Origin: Toxorhynchites rutilus septentrionalis
Lineage: Eukaryota > Arthropoda > Insecta > Diptera > Culicidae
DNA length: 64,000 bases
Direction: 5' to 3'
NCBI RefSeq assembly: GCF_029784135.1
Contig: NC_073746.1
Span: 7,070,380-7,134,379, forward strand
The translations under genes were made by a program, and so were the position numbers. The notes under the pieces were generated by a model. That model ran no database searches, had not been told where the DNA came from, and saw nothing but the letters and a program-made list of their open reading frames with translations. Below are positions 21,290-33,557 of this stretch, piece after piece (position 1 is the stretch's first letter; every line of letters begins with the position of its first letter).

Positions 21290-24200
21290 ATACGGAAATA
21301 TCCTACTGATGGGGAAGAATAATCTTCAGAAGCTATCCTGTTAATTGCGATTGATTGAAAAATCACAAAACCAAATGTATTTGGTCACAGTGTTTCATGG
21401 ATAGAAAACATTAAAATAAACTCTTTCACATGAATGTAATTTTAAATTCCCAGAGGAACTGGCAGATTATTTTCAGTAACGATTAGATATTTCCACATTT
21501 TCCTCGATACTGGAAGCCCACCACTGGTTAATGCTAACTCGATAACCATCTGTTAATAGCACTTGATTGAAACATATTTGGTCACAGTGTAAAATGGATA
21601 GAAAACATTCAATTAAACTCTTTCACATGAATATATTTTGAAAATTCCCAAAGGAACTGGCAGATTATTTTCCAGCAATGAATAGATCTTTCCGGAACTT
21701 TCTCGATGCTGAATGGCATCCTAACGGAAAGAGTTCTGCGCGTGTATGTGTCGATCCTTCGCCGTCCACCTCCTCCAGCACGTTAGGCAACGATGTTGTC
21801 TTGTCGATGTCCTCACGAAAAATGAATGTGTCTCACCACCAGCATATCGCTTAAGTATGCTTTTTGTGTGTGATTGAATCGAGAGAAGGTGTGGTTTACG
21901 ATGGCAATTTGGAAGGCAAACTAGAGGGGAATGAACTCTCTGAGCTCGGAACTTTCGGCGACTGAGCAATAATCGATTGCGGGCGCATACAATATTGGAT
22001 ACGGAAATATCCTACTGATGGAGAAGAATAATCTTCTGAAGCTATCCTGTTAATTGCGATTGATTGAAAAACCACAAAACCAAATGTATTTGGTCACAGT
22101 GTTACATGGATAGAAAACATTCAATTAAACTCTTTCACATGAATATATTTTGAAAATTCCCAAAGGAACTGGCAGATTATTTTCAGTAACGATTAGATAT
22201 TTCCACATTTTCCTCGATACTGGAAGCCCACCAGTGGGTCATGCCAACTCGATAACCACCTGTTAATAGCACTTGATTGAAACATATTTGGTCACAGTGT
22301 AACATGGATAGAAAACATTCAATTAAACTCTTTCACATGAATATATTTTGAAAATTCCCAGAGGAACTGGCAGATTATTTTCCAGCAATGATTAGATCTT
22401 TCCGGAACTTTCCCGATGCTGAATGGCATCCTAACGGAAAGAGTTCTGCGCGTGTATGTGTCGATCCTTCGCCGTCCACCTCCTCCAGCACGTTAGGCAA
22501 CGATGTTGTCTTGTCGATGTCCTCACGAAAAATGAATGTGTCTCACCACCAGAATATCGCTTAAGTATGCTTTTTGTGTGTGATTGAATCGAGAGAAGGT
22601 GTGGTTTACGATGGCAATTTGGAAGGCAAACTAGAGGGGAATGAACTCTCTGAGCTCGGAACTTTCGGCGACTGAGCAATAATCGATTGCGGGCGCATAC
22701 AATATTGGATACGGAAATATCCTTCTGATGGGGAAGAATAATCTTCTGAAGCTATCCTGTTAATTGCGATTGATTGAAAAACCACAAAACCAAATGTATT
22801 TGGTCACAGTGTTACATGGATAGAAAACGTTCAATTAAACTCTTTCACATGAATATATTTTGAAAATTCCCAAAGGAACTGGCAGATTATTTTCAGTAAC
22901 GATTAGATATTTCCACATTTTCCTCGATACTGGAAACCCACCAGTGGTTAATGCCAACTCGATAACCACCTGTTAATAGCACTTGATTGAAACATATTTG
23001 GTCACAGTGTAACATGGATAGAAAACATTCAATTAAACTCTTTCACATGAATATATTTTGAAAATTCCCAGAGGAACTGGCAGATTATTTTCCAGCAATG
23101 ATTAGATCTTTCCGGAACTTTCCCGATGCTGAATGGCATCCTAACGGAAAGAGTTCTGCGCGTGTATGTGTCGATCCTTCGCCGTCCACCTCCTCCAGCA
23201 CGTTAGGCAACGATGTTGTCTTGTCGATGTCCTCACGAAAAATGAATGTGTCTCACCACCAGAATATCGCTTAAGTATGCTTTTTGTGTGTGATTGAATC
23301 GAGAGAAGGTGTGGTTTACGATGGCAATTTGGAAGGCAAACTAGAGGGGAATGAACTCTCTGAGCTCGGAACTTTCGGCGACTGAGCAATAATCGGTTGC
23401 GGGCGCATACAATATTGGATACGGAAATATCCTACTGATGGAGAAGAATAATCTTCTGAAGCTATCCTGTTAATTGCGATTGATTGAAAAACCACAAAAC
23501 CAAATGTATTTGATCACAGTGTTACATGGAAAGAAAACATTCAAATAATCTCTTTAACATGAATATATTTTGAAAATTCCCAAAGGAACTGGCAGATTAT
23601 TTTCAGTAACGATTAGATATTTCCACATTTTCCTCGAAACTGGAAGCCCACCAGTGGTTAATGCCAACTCGATAACCACCTGTTAATAGCACTTGATTGA
23701 AACATATTTGGTCACAGTGTTACATGGATAGAAAACATTCAATTAAATTCTTTCACATGAATATATTTTGAAAATTTCCAAAGGAACTGGCAGATTATTT
23801 TCAGTAACGATTAGTTATTTCCACATTTTCCTTGATACTGGAAGCCCACCAGTGGTTAATGCCAACTCGATAACCACCTGTTAATAGCACTTGATTGAAA
23901 TATATTTGGTCACAGTGTTACATGGATAGAAAACATTCAATTAAACTCTTTCACATGAATATATTTTGAAAATTCCCAAAGGAGCTGGCAGACTATTTTC
24001 AGTAACGATTAGATATTTCCACATTTTCCTCGATACTGGAAGCCCACCAGTGGTTAATACTAACTCGATAACCACCTTTTAATAGTACTTGATTGAAAAA
24101 TATTTGGTCACAGTGTTACATGGATAGAAAACATTTAAATAAACTCTTTCACATGAATATATTTTGAAAATTCCCAAAGGAACTGGCAGATTATTTTCCA

Positions 24201-26500
24201 GCAATGAATAGATCTTTCCGGAACTTTCTCGATGCTGAATGGCATCCTAACGGAAAGAGTTCTGCGCGTGTATGTGTCGATCCTTCGCCGTCCACCTCCT
24301 CCAGCACGTTAGGCAACGATGTTGTCTTGTCGATGTCCTCACGAAAAATGAATGTGTCTCACCACCAGAATATCGCTTAAGTATGCTTTTTGTGTGTGAT
24401 TGAATCGAGAGAAGGTGTGGTTTACGATGGCAATTTGGAAGGCAAACTAGAGGGGAATGAACTCTCTGAGCTCGGAACTTTCGGCGACTGAGCAATAATC
24501 GATTGCGGGCGCATACAATATTGGATACGGAAATATCCTACTGATGGGGAAGAATAATCTTCTGAAGCTATCCTGTTAATTGCGATTGATAGAAAAACCA
24601 CAAAACCAAATGTATTTGATCACAGTGTTACATGGAAAGAAAACATTCAAATAAACTCTTTCACATGAATATATTTTGAAAATTCCCAAAGGAACTGGCA
24701 GATTATTTTCAGTAACGATTAGATATTTCCACATTTTCCTCGATACTGGAAGCCCACCAGTGGTTAATGCCAACTCGATAACCACCTGTTAATAGCACTT
24801 GATTGAAACATATTTGGTCACAGTGTTACATGGATAGAAAACATTCAATTAAATTCTTTCACATGAATATATTTTGAAAATTCCCAAAGGAACTGGCAGA
24901 TTATTTTCAGTAACGATTAGTTATTTCCACATTTTCCTTGATACTGGAAGCCCACCAGTGGTTAATGCCAACTCGATAACCACCTGTTAATAGCACTTGA
25001 TTGAAATATATTTGGTCACAGTGTTACATGGATAGAAAACATTCAATCAAACTCTTTCACATGAATATATTTTGAAAATTCCCAAAGGAACTGGCAGACT
25101 ATTTTCAGTAACGATTATATATTTCCACATTTTCCTCGATACTGGAAGCCCACCAGTGGTTAATACTAACTCGATAACCACCTTTTAATAGTACTTGATT
25201 GAAAAATATTTGGTCACAGTGTTACATGGATAGAAAACATTTAAATAAACTCTTTCACATGAATATATTTTGAAAATTCCCAAAGGAACTGGCAGATTAT
25301 TTTCCAGCAATGAATAGATCTTTCCGGAACTTTCTCGATGCTGAATGGCATCCTAACGGAAAGAGTTCTGCGCGTGTATGTGTCGATCCTTCGCCGTCCA
25401 CCTCCTCCAGCACGTTAGGCAACGATGTTGTCTTGTCGATGTCCTCACGAAAAATGAATGTGTCTCACCACCAGAATATCGCTTAAGTATGCTTTTTGTG
25501 TGTGATTGAATCGAGAGAAGGTGTGGTTTACGATGGCAATTTGGAAGGCAAACTAGAGGGGAATGAACTCTCTGAGCTCGGAACTTTCGGCGACTGAGCA
25601 ATAATCGATTGCGGACGCATACAATATTGGATACGGAAATATCCTACTGATGGGGAAGAATAATCTTCTGAAGCTATCCTGTTAATTGCGATTGATTGAA
25701 AAACCACAAAACCAAATGTATTTGGTCACAGTGTTACATGGAAAGAAAACATTCAAATAAACTCTTTAACATGAATATATTTTGAAAATTCCCAAAGGAA
25801 CTGGCAGATTATTTTCAGTAACGATTAGATATTTCCACATTTTCCTCGATACTGGAAGCCCACCAGTGGTTAATGCCAACTCGATAACCACCTGTTAATA
25901 GCACTTGATTGAAACATATTTGGTCACAGTGTTACATGGATAGAAAACATTCACTTAAACTCTTTCACATGAATATATTTTGAAAATTCCCAGAGGAACT
26001 GGCAGATTATTTTCAGTAACGATTAGTTATTTCCACATTTTCCTCGATACTGGAAGCCCACCAGTGGTTAATGCCAACTCGATAACCACCTGTTAATAGC
26101 ACTTGATTGAAACATATTTGGTCACAGTGTTACATGGATAGAAAACATTCAATTAAACTCTTTCACATGAATATATTTTGAAAATTCCCAGAGGAACTGG
26201 CAGATTATTTTCAGTAACGATTAGTTATTTCCACATTTTCCTCGATACTGGAAGCCCACCAGTGGTTAATGCCAACTCGATAACCACCTGTTAATAGCAC
26301 TTGATTGAAACATATTTGGTCACAGTGTAACATGGATAGAAAACATTCAATTAAACTCTTTCACATGAATATATTTTGAAAATTCCCAAAGGAATTGGCA
26401 GATTATTTTCAGTAACGATTAGCTATTTACACATTTTCCTCGATACTGGAAGCCCACCAGTGGTTAATGCCAACTCGATAAACACCTGTTAATAGCCGCG
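21290..26500 (-). repeat. Higher-order tandem array: 512-bp segments and 198-bp monomers
   Basis: The landmark GGTCACAGTG (or GATCACAGTG) recurs at about 21383, 21580, 22092, 22290, 22802, 23000, 23512, 23710, 23908, 24106, 24618, 24816, 25014, 25212, 25724, 25922, 26120 and 26318. Spacing is 198 (once 197) within groups and exactly 512 between groups, giving monomer groups of 2,2,2,4,4,4 separated by five 512-bp segments. Full periods are therefore 710 and 1106 bp. Each 512-bp segment contains a conserved 249-bp stretch (starts 21721, 22431, 23141, 24247, 25353). Copies are nearly identical, so amplification was recent or is homogenised. Confidence 0.95.
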
Positions 26501-26679
26501 CGTGTATGTAGCGATGTCTTCCCAGGGAATCGTTTGTGGCATCACTCTCCTCCTGATAGATTCCCTTCTGGCCTAGGGTGCACAAACAGGCTTTTGGTGA
26601 CACCGTTCATCCGCGCTTTCGTGATAAATAAAGAGCTTCACCGCAACAGCGACAACATGCTCCAATCGCTGTTCAATTA

Positions 26680-26716
26680 GAAGTGAGTGGATTTCCGAGC
26701 GCCGCTCGCTTATATA
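26680..26716 (-). promoter_or_regulatory. Putative core promoter reading into the array
   Basis: On the minus strand TATATAAGCGAGCGCCGCTC is followed by GGAAATCCACTCACTT, a TATA box with an initiator-like TCACTT at the same spacing as the TCAGTT of the 10.8 kb copy. Transcription from here would run leftwards through the whole array. Confidence 0.55.
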
Positions 26717-26966
26717 CCGATTGGTGATTTCAATAGCCTGTTTTGAAAGCAATTTTAAGACTATTGAAACAAGTTTTTGGATCAAAAAGTAACAAGTATA
26801 TAACGCGTAGACATTTTATCTTTCGAATGAAGTGATTATCATACCATTTCGTTCAGTTGTTTAGGAGCTATTAACGCTCAAAATCTCGGTCTCCGGCGTA
26901 ACGCTTTCGTTTTCGAAACTTTGATTTTACACCCCGGTATAGAAATGAAAGACGTAGTCCTACGTC

Positions 26967-29080
26967 AAAACAACTGTTCCGAACAATTACAGTCCTTCGT
27001 CAAACTTTCGTCTATGCCCCTCAGACCCTTCTACTTTTTTTTATTTCACTTTTTTTTTCTCATTTTTTTATGTTAAAATTACCTGCTTGATTTTCGAACT
27101 GTTCCATTGCCCGTGTTCATTACGTAATGATCCCTTAGCCTTACAGGGCAATATGGAAAGCATTGAAGACGACATGTTAAGTGTGCCTACACTAATTTCT
27201 AAAAATGACATAGCAAAGACTCCAGCATCATTTCAAATTTCCCCATAACAATTTTTCATTCCACTTCGTATCCTTGTTGCTCTCTCATGTTGTTTTGATT
27301 TAATCTTATTTATCAACAGGAGATTCGACAAAACTCATAATCTGATTCTTCGGAATTTTCCCTTCTTCATTCGGGTTTTGCTACATCCGGGTAAATGCGT
27401 TTCGGGTGAATGTGACATAACCGTTCGGAGGCAACGATGCAATCTAGTTAGCGATTGGGTGACTAGAAAATAGGAACTTTAGAAACCAAATGTCTGCCAA
27501 ATGGACTGAACTTCATGTGACTGTGACTTCGTGGTCTCTAGGAACATAAGAGTGAACACATTTTGATCAGATTTTTGAAAGACATTTATCAATTTTTAAA
27601 AATCAAAAGGCGTGCAAATTTCCGGATATATGAGGACTTTAACAAAGAGACAAAATAAATATTAAATTCTTCTATCAAGTTTTGCCACTAACTGTATTGA
27701 ATTCATCAAAATGAAACCCTAAAAACTAGGGGTGGGCTATGTATGTGATATAACCGCAAGGTTAACGTAGGATTACCGTTGGCTTAGTAATCATATGTCT
27801 GATGTTGCATTTGAAAGTTCTTCTTGTAAAACTATTAGTGGATGTTAAAATAAGTATGGAACTATCTTTTACGCGAGAAAATACACCAAATTCAATTATA
27901 ACTTGTTGGTGATCCAGAAAAAGCCCGTTGGAACAATACATTAGATTTGTGTCCTAATTGGAAGTATGTATCATATCTTTTCTTCCAGAAAATCACAGCC
28001 GCCAAAGATGATTATGTTCCACCACCACCATTATCAACTTTTGACAATAATGCTTACGTGCGATTCTATCGTACTCAAATACTATTCACCTAACGGTACT
28101 AAAAACGACGACGTGTATCCTGTTGAATATTTCTCTTGTGGCATCAGTGCAAAAACTTATAAGACGAAAATTTATTTTTGTAGGTTTTTTCTATTAAGCT
28201 TTAAGAAAAAAAAACGAAAAGAAAGTTTTTTCTTAACGGTTCACATTGTCGTTGAATATCTCTCGTCATTCTTAGCACAGTGATATTGTCAATCGTACCT
28301 GCTTTCTTTTTCCACCTTTTTCGTATCAGATAGTGTTTTGCTTTTTTTTTCACTCTTCTTCAATTTACGCTCGACAACTGCAGAATTTTTTGCAATGGGA
28401 CGAAAATCTGGACATTTTCGGTGTGTTCATACTTTTTTTTCAATAAAATCAGTATCATTCAGCTTATACCATTCTACGACATCCCGGCTGTGACTGCAGT
28501 TAACTAAGTCTGATCAGAACTCTATGGAACGTTAGTGTGATTGAATGAACGCCAATTTTTTCCTTGTAACGTTATATATTCATAGTTGCTCCTGTGATGA
28601 AAACCTTTATTTTCTTCTCAAAACTACAGAAGCCTTATCAAATCATTGCCAGATCATCCTTACGTTTCACAAGGTAATATTTTTGACCCGAGAATTGTAT
28701 AAAGTCCATTTTGCCATATGTTTCATCGCTTGTTTCATTCATTTGAACGATTCTTGACAATTAGAATCTGTTTCAGCCTCCTGTTGTTTGCTAACATGTT
28801 ACGACCGGAAACCTTTCTTCCATATAGATGCACCGAAATGTCTTGTGCGCCGCAGGAACCTTTTCACCACATCACGTCCCGAGATTCCAGGATTTTTTCG
28901 CTCGTAATTTCCGATCATATGTTTCATCGCTAGAGAAAAACCAGGAAAATGTGTGCCTTGTACCATTTTTATACTATTTTTTATACCAATTTTATTATTA
29001 TATTTAGCGTTTTTTCTGCTCAACTTTTCTGACCAGTTTGAGTTCTTCATCGTTCTTCATGATGTTACTTTATAGCTGTT
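26967..29080. other. Mostly AT-rich sequence, no supported gene
   Basis: 27735-27800 holds another end of the palindrome-ended group (ATATAACCGCAAGG, AACGTAGGATTA at 27764). Frames of 70-105 codons (27966-28283, 28718-28933) have no domain. Nothing else is recognised. Confidence 0.4.
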
Positions 29081-29088
29081 TCATTTTT

Positions 29089-29370
29089 GACGTAGAATTA
29101 CGTTTTTCGGGAACATATTGGGGGTACAAATTGAGAAACGAAAAATCGATCGCATCGTGTCCAATCTCAATTGTCCAATCTCAAGCACTTATTGCTCAGA
29201 AGTTTCCTGATGGATTTACGAGATTCTAGCATCAATTGATTTAGGCACTCCCTAACAATTTGTTTCAATGAAGTAAATTATTTGTTTTATGAAACTAACT
29301 ATCGAACGATTGAAAAATGTCAAGCATTGTCTGAGCGAAAATTACGCGTTCTGATTGGTCGATTGGTACA
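29089..29370 (+). repeat. Palindrome-headed repeat, copy 2 (of 18690-18950)
   Basis: It starts with a decayed palindrome GACGTAGAATTACGTT and TTTTCGGGAACATATTGGGG, then follows copy 1 through ATGAAACTAACTATCGAACG and GTTCTGATTGGTCGATTGG. Confidence 0.75.
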
Positions 29371-30735
29371 AGCAATTCGTGTCCTTGTCGGCTCATTCAA
29401 TACGCACGAAAAAAACTGTGCAATGAAGCATGCGGATAGGACTGTGAAGTTTTGTTTAGGAAATAAAAGGATAAGGAAATGGATCGAGTACAATGATATT
29501 CAGTTAACCATCACCGTCATGATTACTTCCTCGTTATCCTCGTGGATTGTGTTCCTAGCGACAGGATACAACAGTGCAAGGAAGTGACGTGCTAATACTG
29601 TTTCGATTGAAGTCACCAGGATTGTGTTGTGAAGTTCAATTGCCATCATTGAAACAACCACCACAACCGTTGTGCGCTGTGGCTCCCGGCAACTTTCCAG
29701 AATCGAGACATTTCTTGTCGAATGCACAAAAATAGCGAAAATTACGGGTATTTCAAATGTCACCACTCGGTGAATTATTTATTGAGTTCGACTACTGTTG
29801 AAGGAACTGAATTATATCGGATATCGTATTATTTCTTGGATGTATTTACCGATTTAGAGATCACAAAAAAATATGAAGATTCAAATGCAAGTTCACCATT
29901 ATTGATGCTGTCAGCGAAATTGAACAATTCTCCAACACACAAAATTGGAAGAAAATGACTATAGTTGAGTGTATTTGGAAAATAAATTTTAAATATCACG
30001 GTGAATTTGACGGTGAGTTTCCAAATCCAATTCCAAGTCTATGTGCCAAAGTAGACCTTCCGGATATGCTAAAAACTGTTTAAATTAACGTTATAACTTG
30101 ATTTTGATTTGTTGAATATGCTCGTTAGCGAATTCATCCTTTTCAAAAGTCTGTCTAGCGCTTCTAGATAAATTGCGCGCACATGGCATATATTTTCCAG
30201 TCTACGTGGCCTTCAGATCGCTTTCACATTTGATGTTTCTGCAGAAAAGAATATCACTCCGACAGATAGGTACCCTATCAATCACCCGTGAATATTCGCT
30301 CGAGTGATAATCTTCCCCCTACTAATATATTCATTATTTCCCCAGAATAGGCTGTCTTGATTACAGATTCACAATCTGGACGGTTGTCTGGCTACATCAA
30401 ACGTTTCGGCACACAGCTCATATTGATGCAGCACGTTTTCAAATCACGTGGAGTCAGGATAAGATTTTGTTTACGTCGTCATTCAACAACATTGGCTTCG
30501 GGAGACATGAAATGGCTAATTTTGAGTCTCTCAGACATATCGATCGGAGGGCATGATTTTTGTGTTTTGGTAACAACTTCCTGTACATTTTTGTTTTTAT
30601 TTTTCTTAGTGTGTGTTTTTTTAAAGAATATAGTGAAGAAAATGCGAATCGATGCAGTCCAAAATACGCTACTGTTAAATGTGATATCACGCTTTAAGAG
30701 GGTTTCTGATCATTTCAATGATTCCTAACGAAATT
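29371..30735. other. Intergenic sequence, no recognised gene
   Basis: The largest frame is 123 codons (plus 30357-30728). It has a central Phe/Leu/Val-rich stretch and no identifiable domain. I do not call it. Confidence 0.4.
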
Positions 30736-31632
30736 CTACAGAGGGCCTGGCCGGGTAAGGGAGTAAAAAACGCCCCCAAACCAGCTGGTGATTTGGTTTG
30801 GGGGTATGGCAAATATTGTATAGGATATTAAAAAAGAAATTTTGGCGGTTTATTTGAACCACTATGTGGTTTAACTAGGATCTATAGTGAAAAACGTACT
30901 TTTTCGTTTATTTCACACCATCCTCAAAAGCTTCGACATAGAAATTTGAAAAAAATACTAAATGTGCATCTTACTACGGTGTATCAAGAAAATTATCAAA
31001 AAAAAAAAAAATTATTAAAAATTGAAATACTAAAAAAATACTGAAATTTTGAAATTTTTTTTTTTTTTGGATTCAGAGATTCAGTACTACACTAATTCAT
31101 ATTTAAATGAGTTTCTACTACTTTTTTTTTAGATATGTGTGATTTTTTTCAGTGTTGCGCGGAACAAAAAATATTTTCTTTATAAGTAAAGTAAAGTAAA
31201 AAGTAAAAAGTGCAATCAAACCAAATCACCAGCTATATGGAAAATATTGTATAGGGCACTAAATACAACATTATGGCAGTAGTACCATATATTTAAGTCC
31301 TTATATGGTATACAATAGGATCTATGGTGAAAAATGCACCTTTTCTTTTTTTTCACGCCATTCTCAATAGCTTTGAGATAAAAATATGATGAAAATACTG
31401 AAAGTACATCTTACTAAGTTGTATCGATAAATATCTTCAAACAATTTTTTCATAAAAAAATCTAATAATAATAAAAAAAATTAAATATGCGGTACAAAAA
31501 ACATTATGAATTTTTTGGCATTTCGAAATTTTGAAAAAAAATATATGCTCTAATTTCTATTTAAATGCGTTCGTATGTGCCTTTTTTCTACATGTGGCGT
31601 AACTTTTTCCTGAATTTTTAAGAGCTGCCTTG

Positions 31633-32791
31633 CTGCCTTTCTACGCATAGTTGTCCCATGTTCCAAAATCAGCAACTGAGAAAAATGCAATAAAAGTTTT
31701 CTAGCATATCTGTCTACCAGAAGCTTTAAGCATTTCAGTTTAGCAATACACCGGGTTTTTTTATGAGCAGTGAATTATTATCTAATGAAATGTGAAAAAT
31801 CATGGGACAATTGAGCTTGATGTTGTTTTTTGGAATACTGGGAATAAACAATAAGTTTTTTGTGTTATTCTGGAAGATTATGCGTAAAAACATCGTTTTA
31901 TGAAGAAAGGAGTGATCTGCAACACTTTTGCAGAATATTAATCTCATTGTTATTAAGCATTCGCTAGGGGGTCTCCGTAGCCACATTGGTTGCGCGTTCG
32001 CTGAGTAAGCGATCGATCGTGAGTTCAAAACTCAGGGCCCTCATTTGACCATCTTTGTGTTGTTACAGAATAACTACGTCCACGCAACAATCACATCAGC
32101 TATGAAGATCGATCCACTGTCGAAATAAGATCGATTCATCCATACACAATTGCGCTCTGCTTTGCAAGACACATCGTGCTGCTGTTCTATAAATAAATCA
32201 ACAATGATCAATCAACTGTATCCGCTGTCCGGTCTAACTGCATTGGATAATGGAAGAACAGAAGGAAAACTCTTACGCCTAAAGACTACTGTGTAAATGT
32301 GTACCATATCCAATGGTATAGAAGGGAACACTCTAACGCCGAAAAATGGCAACTGTGTAATGTGCTAATTATAGATATGATAAACATGTGACATGTAAAC
32401 GATTAAAATTCGGCTCTGTTACAGCTAAAATGCTAATGAGCCAAAAGGGATGAAAAATGCACTTGTTCTGTCAATTTTTTTTATTTTTTCGAGAATGAGT
32501 TCGTTCTTCCAAACCGGAAATGAGTGCATTAGCCCTGCTGAAAGCGTGACATAAATTTCTCGTATTTGAACCGATCCATTTATTATGAATGTACAAAAAA
32601 TATATGGCGAGACAGTTATGCCTAGAATATCAACATGAGACAATTGAACCTGATATTGTTTTTATAAAAGCTGAGAGCAAACAATAACTTTTTTGTGGTT
32701 TTCCGGAAGATTAAGTATAAAAACATCGTTTTATGAAGAAAAGTGAAAAATGTCAAAAAGTAAAATGGGACAACTATGCGTAGAACGGCAG
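31633..32791. mobile_element. CTGCCGTTCTACGC-type MITE, copy 1, interrupted by a SINE
   Basis: The ends are CTGCCTTTCTACGCATAGTT (left) and, inverted, CTGCCGTTCTACGCATAGTT (right), continuing GTCCCAT. The interior matches the uninterrupted copy at 43394-44009 in the reverse orientation, including the block reading ACATCGTTTTATGAAGAA. It contains the SINE at 31966-32459. It is non-autonomous. The TA target site is inferred from the other copy. Confidence 0.85.
31966..32459 (+). mobile_element. tRNA-derived SINE, family 1, copy 1
   Basis: It starts GGGGGTCTCCGTAGCCACAT with an A-box-like GTAGCCACATTGG and a B-box-like GAGTTCAAAACTC. A roughly 400-bp body ends in GTTACAGCTAAAATGCTAAT and an A-rich tail. 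Three more copies lie at 55186-55676, 60957-61443 and 62209-62773. Comparing with the MITE at 43394-44009 shows the insertion point lies between ATTCGCT and CACTTGTTCTG. The target duplication is unclear here. Confidence 0.88.
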
Positions 32792-33557
32792 ATTGCGAGA
32801 CACAAACATAATTTTCTCCACCGTCTGCATTATTATTTTTATTTTCTTGAAATCGATTATTTTATTGTATTCGTGGGTTTCAATTGTAAGATTAAAATAA
32901 AATAATAATAATAATTTGGATTTTTTCAAGAGTTCTTTTCATTAATCCGAATGATCTTTCCACAAGTGCTTTAGTTTTTCTCATAGAGCACTATCGTACT
33001 GCTGACTCCTATGAATTTGGTAAACCATCTAAATCCAATGTAAAGATAATCTCATATATTTTAAGATACGAGAAAAAAATTGAACAGCGCGATGCTTTAA
33101 ATATACCGACAAAATTTAGACATATGAAAAACTAAATTTAAAAAATATTAAAACAGTGTCTCTAAATTCACAATAAATTAAAAATGTCCAAAGGCCAAAA
33201 AAATTTTTTTTTCCGCACAATCCTCTTAAAAACTAAAGAAAAAATTACGCTACATGTGGAAAAAACAACACATACGAACGCATTTGAATAAAAATTAGAG
33301 TAAAATTGGGTCTCAAAGTAATATTTTTTTTCAAAATTTCGAAATACCTGAAAATGTATATAATTTTTTTTGTACTGCAAAACGCTCTGAAAATTCTCAA
33401 AAATTTTTTTACCTCGAATCTTTTGATGAAATAAACGATCCTATGTAAAATCACATAGGGGTTCAAATAAAGCGTCAAAATTTTGTATTTAATATCCTAT
33501 ACAATATTTGCCATACTGCTAGTGATTTAAGGGCAAACTTACCCGGCCAGGCCCTCT

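Larger units (their letters stand above)
21120..26966 (-). mobile_element. Expanded copy of the promoter-bearing repeat element
   Basis: The left boundary is GGGTTATATCTATGGTATAA and GACGTAGGACTA (21152-21163). The right boundary is ACACCCCGGTATAGAAATGA and GACGTAGTCCTACGTC (26951-26966). Orientation is opposite to the 10.5-12.4 kb copy. Between promoter (about 26.7 kb) and far end, the interior is amplified into a higher-order tandem array, making this copy about 5.8 kb against roughly 1.1 kb for the simple copy without its MITE. A related left end without the array is seen at 27735-27775. Confidence 0.8.
30740..33557. mobile_element. Inverted-repeat element carrying two nested insertions
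   Basis: The perfect 20-bp terminal inverted repeat is AGAGGGCCTGGCCGGGTAAG at 30740-30759 and its exact complement at 33538-33557. Homology continues inward (GCAAATATTGTATAGGATAT against ATATCCTATACAATATTTGC). The left side holds two diverged direct copies of the arm (about 30790-31140 and 31240-31620), and the right arm is about 33240-33557. Arms are AT-rich with no transposase. The middle is filled by a TA-flanked MITE. No target duplication is evident. The superfamily is not determined. Confidence 0.8.

Noticed and set aside
21290..26500. Array considered as a CRISPR array
   Set aside because: Units are 198 and 512 bp with no short repeat/unique spacer pattern, the context is eukaryotic and no cas genes are present.
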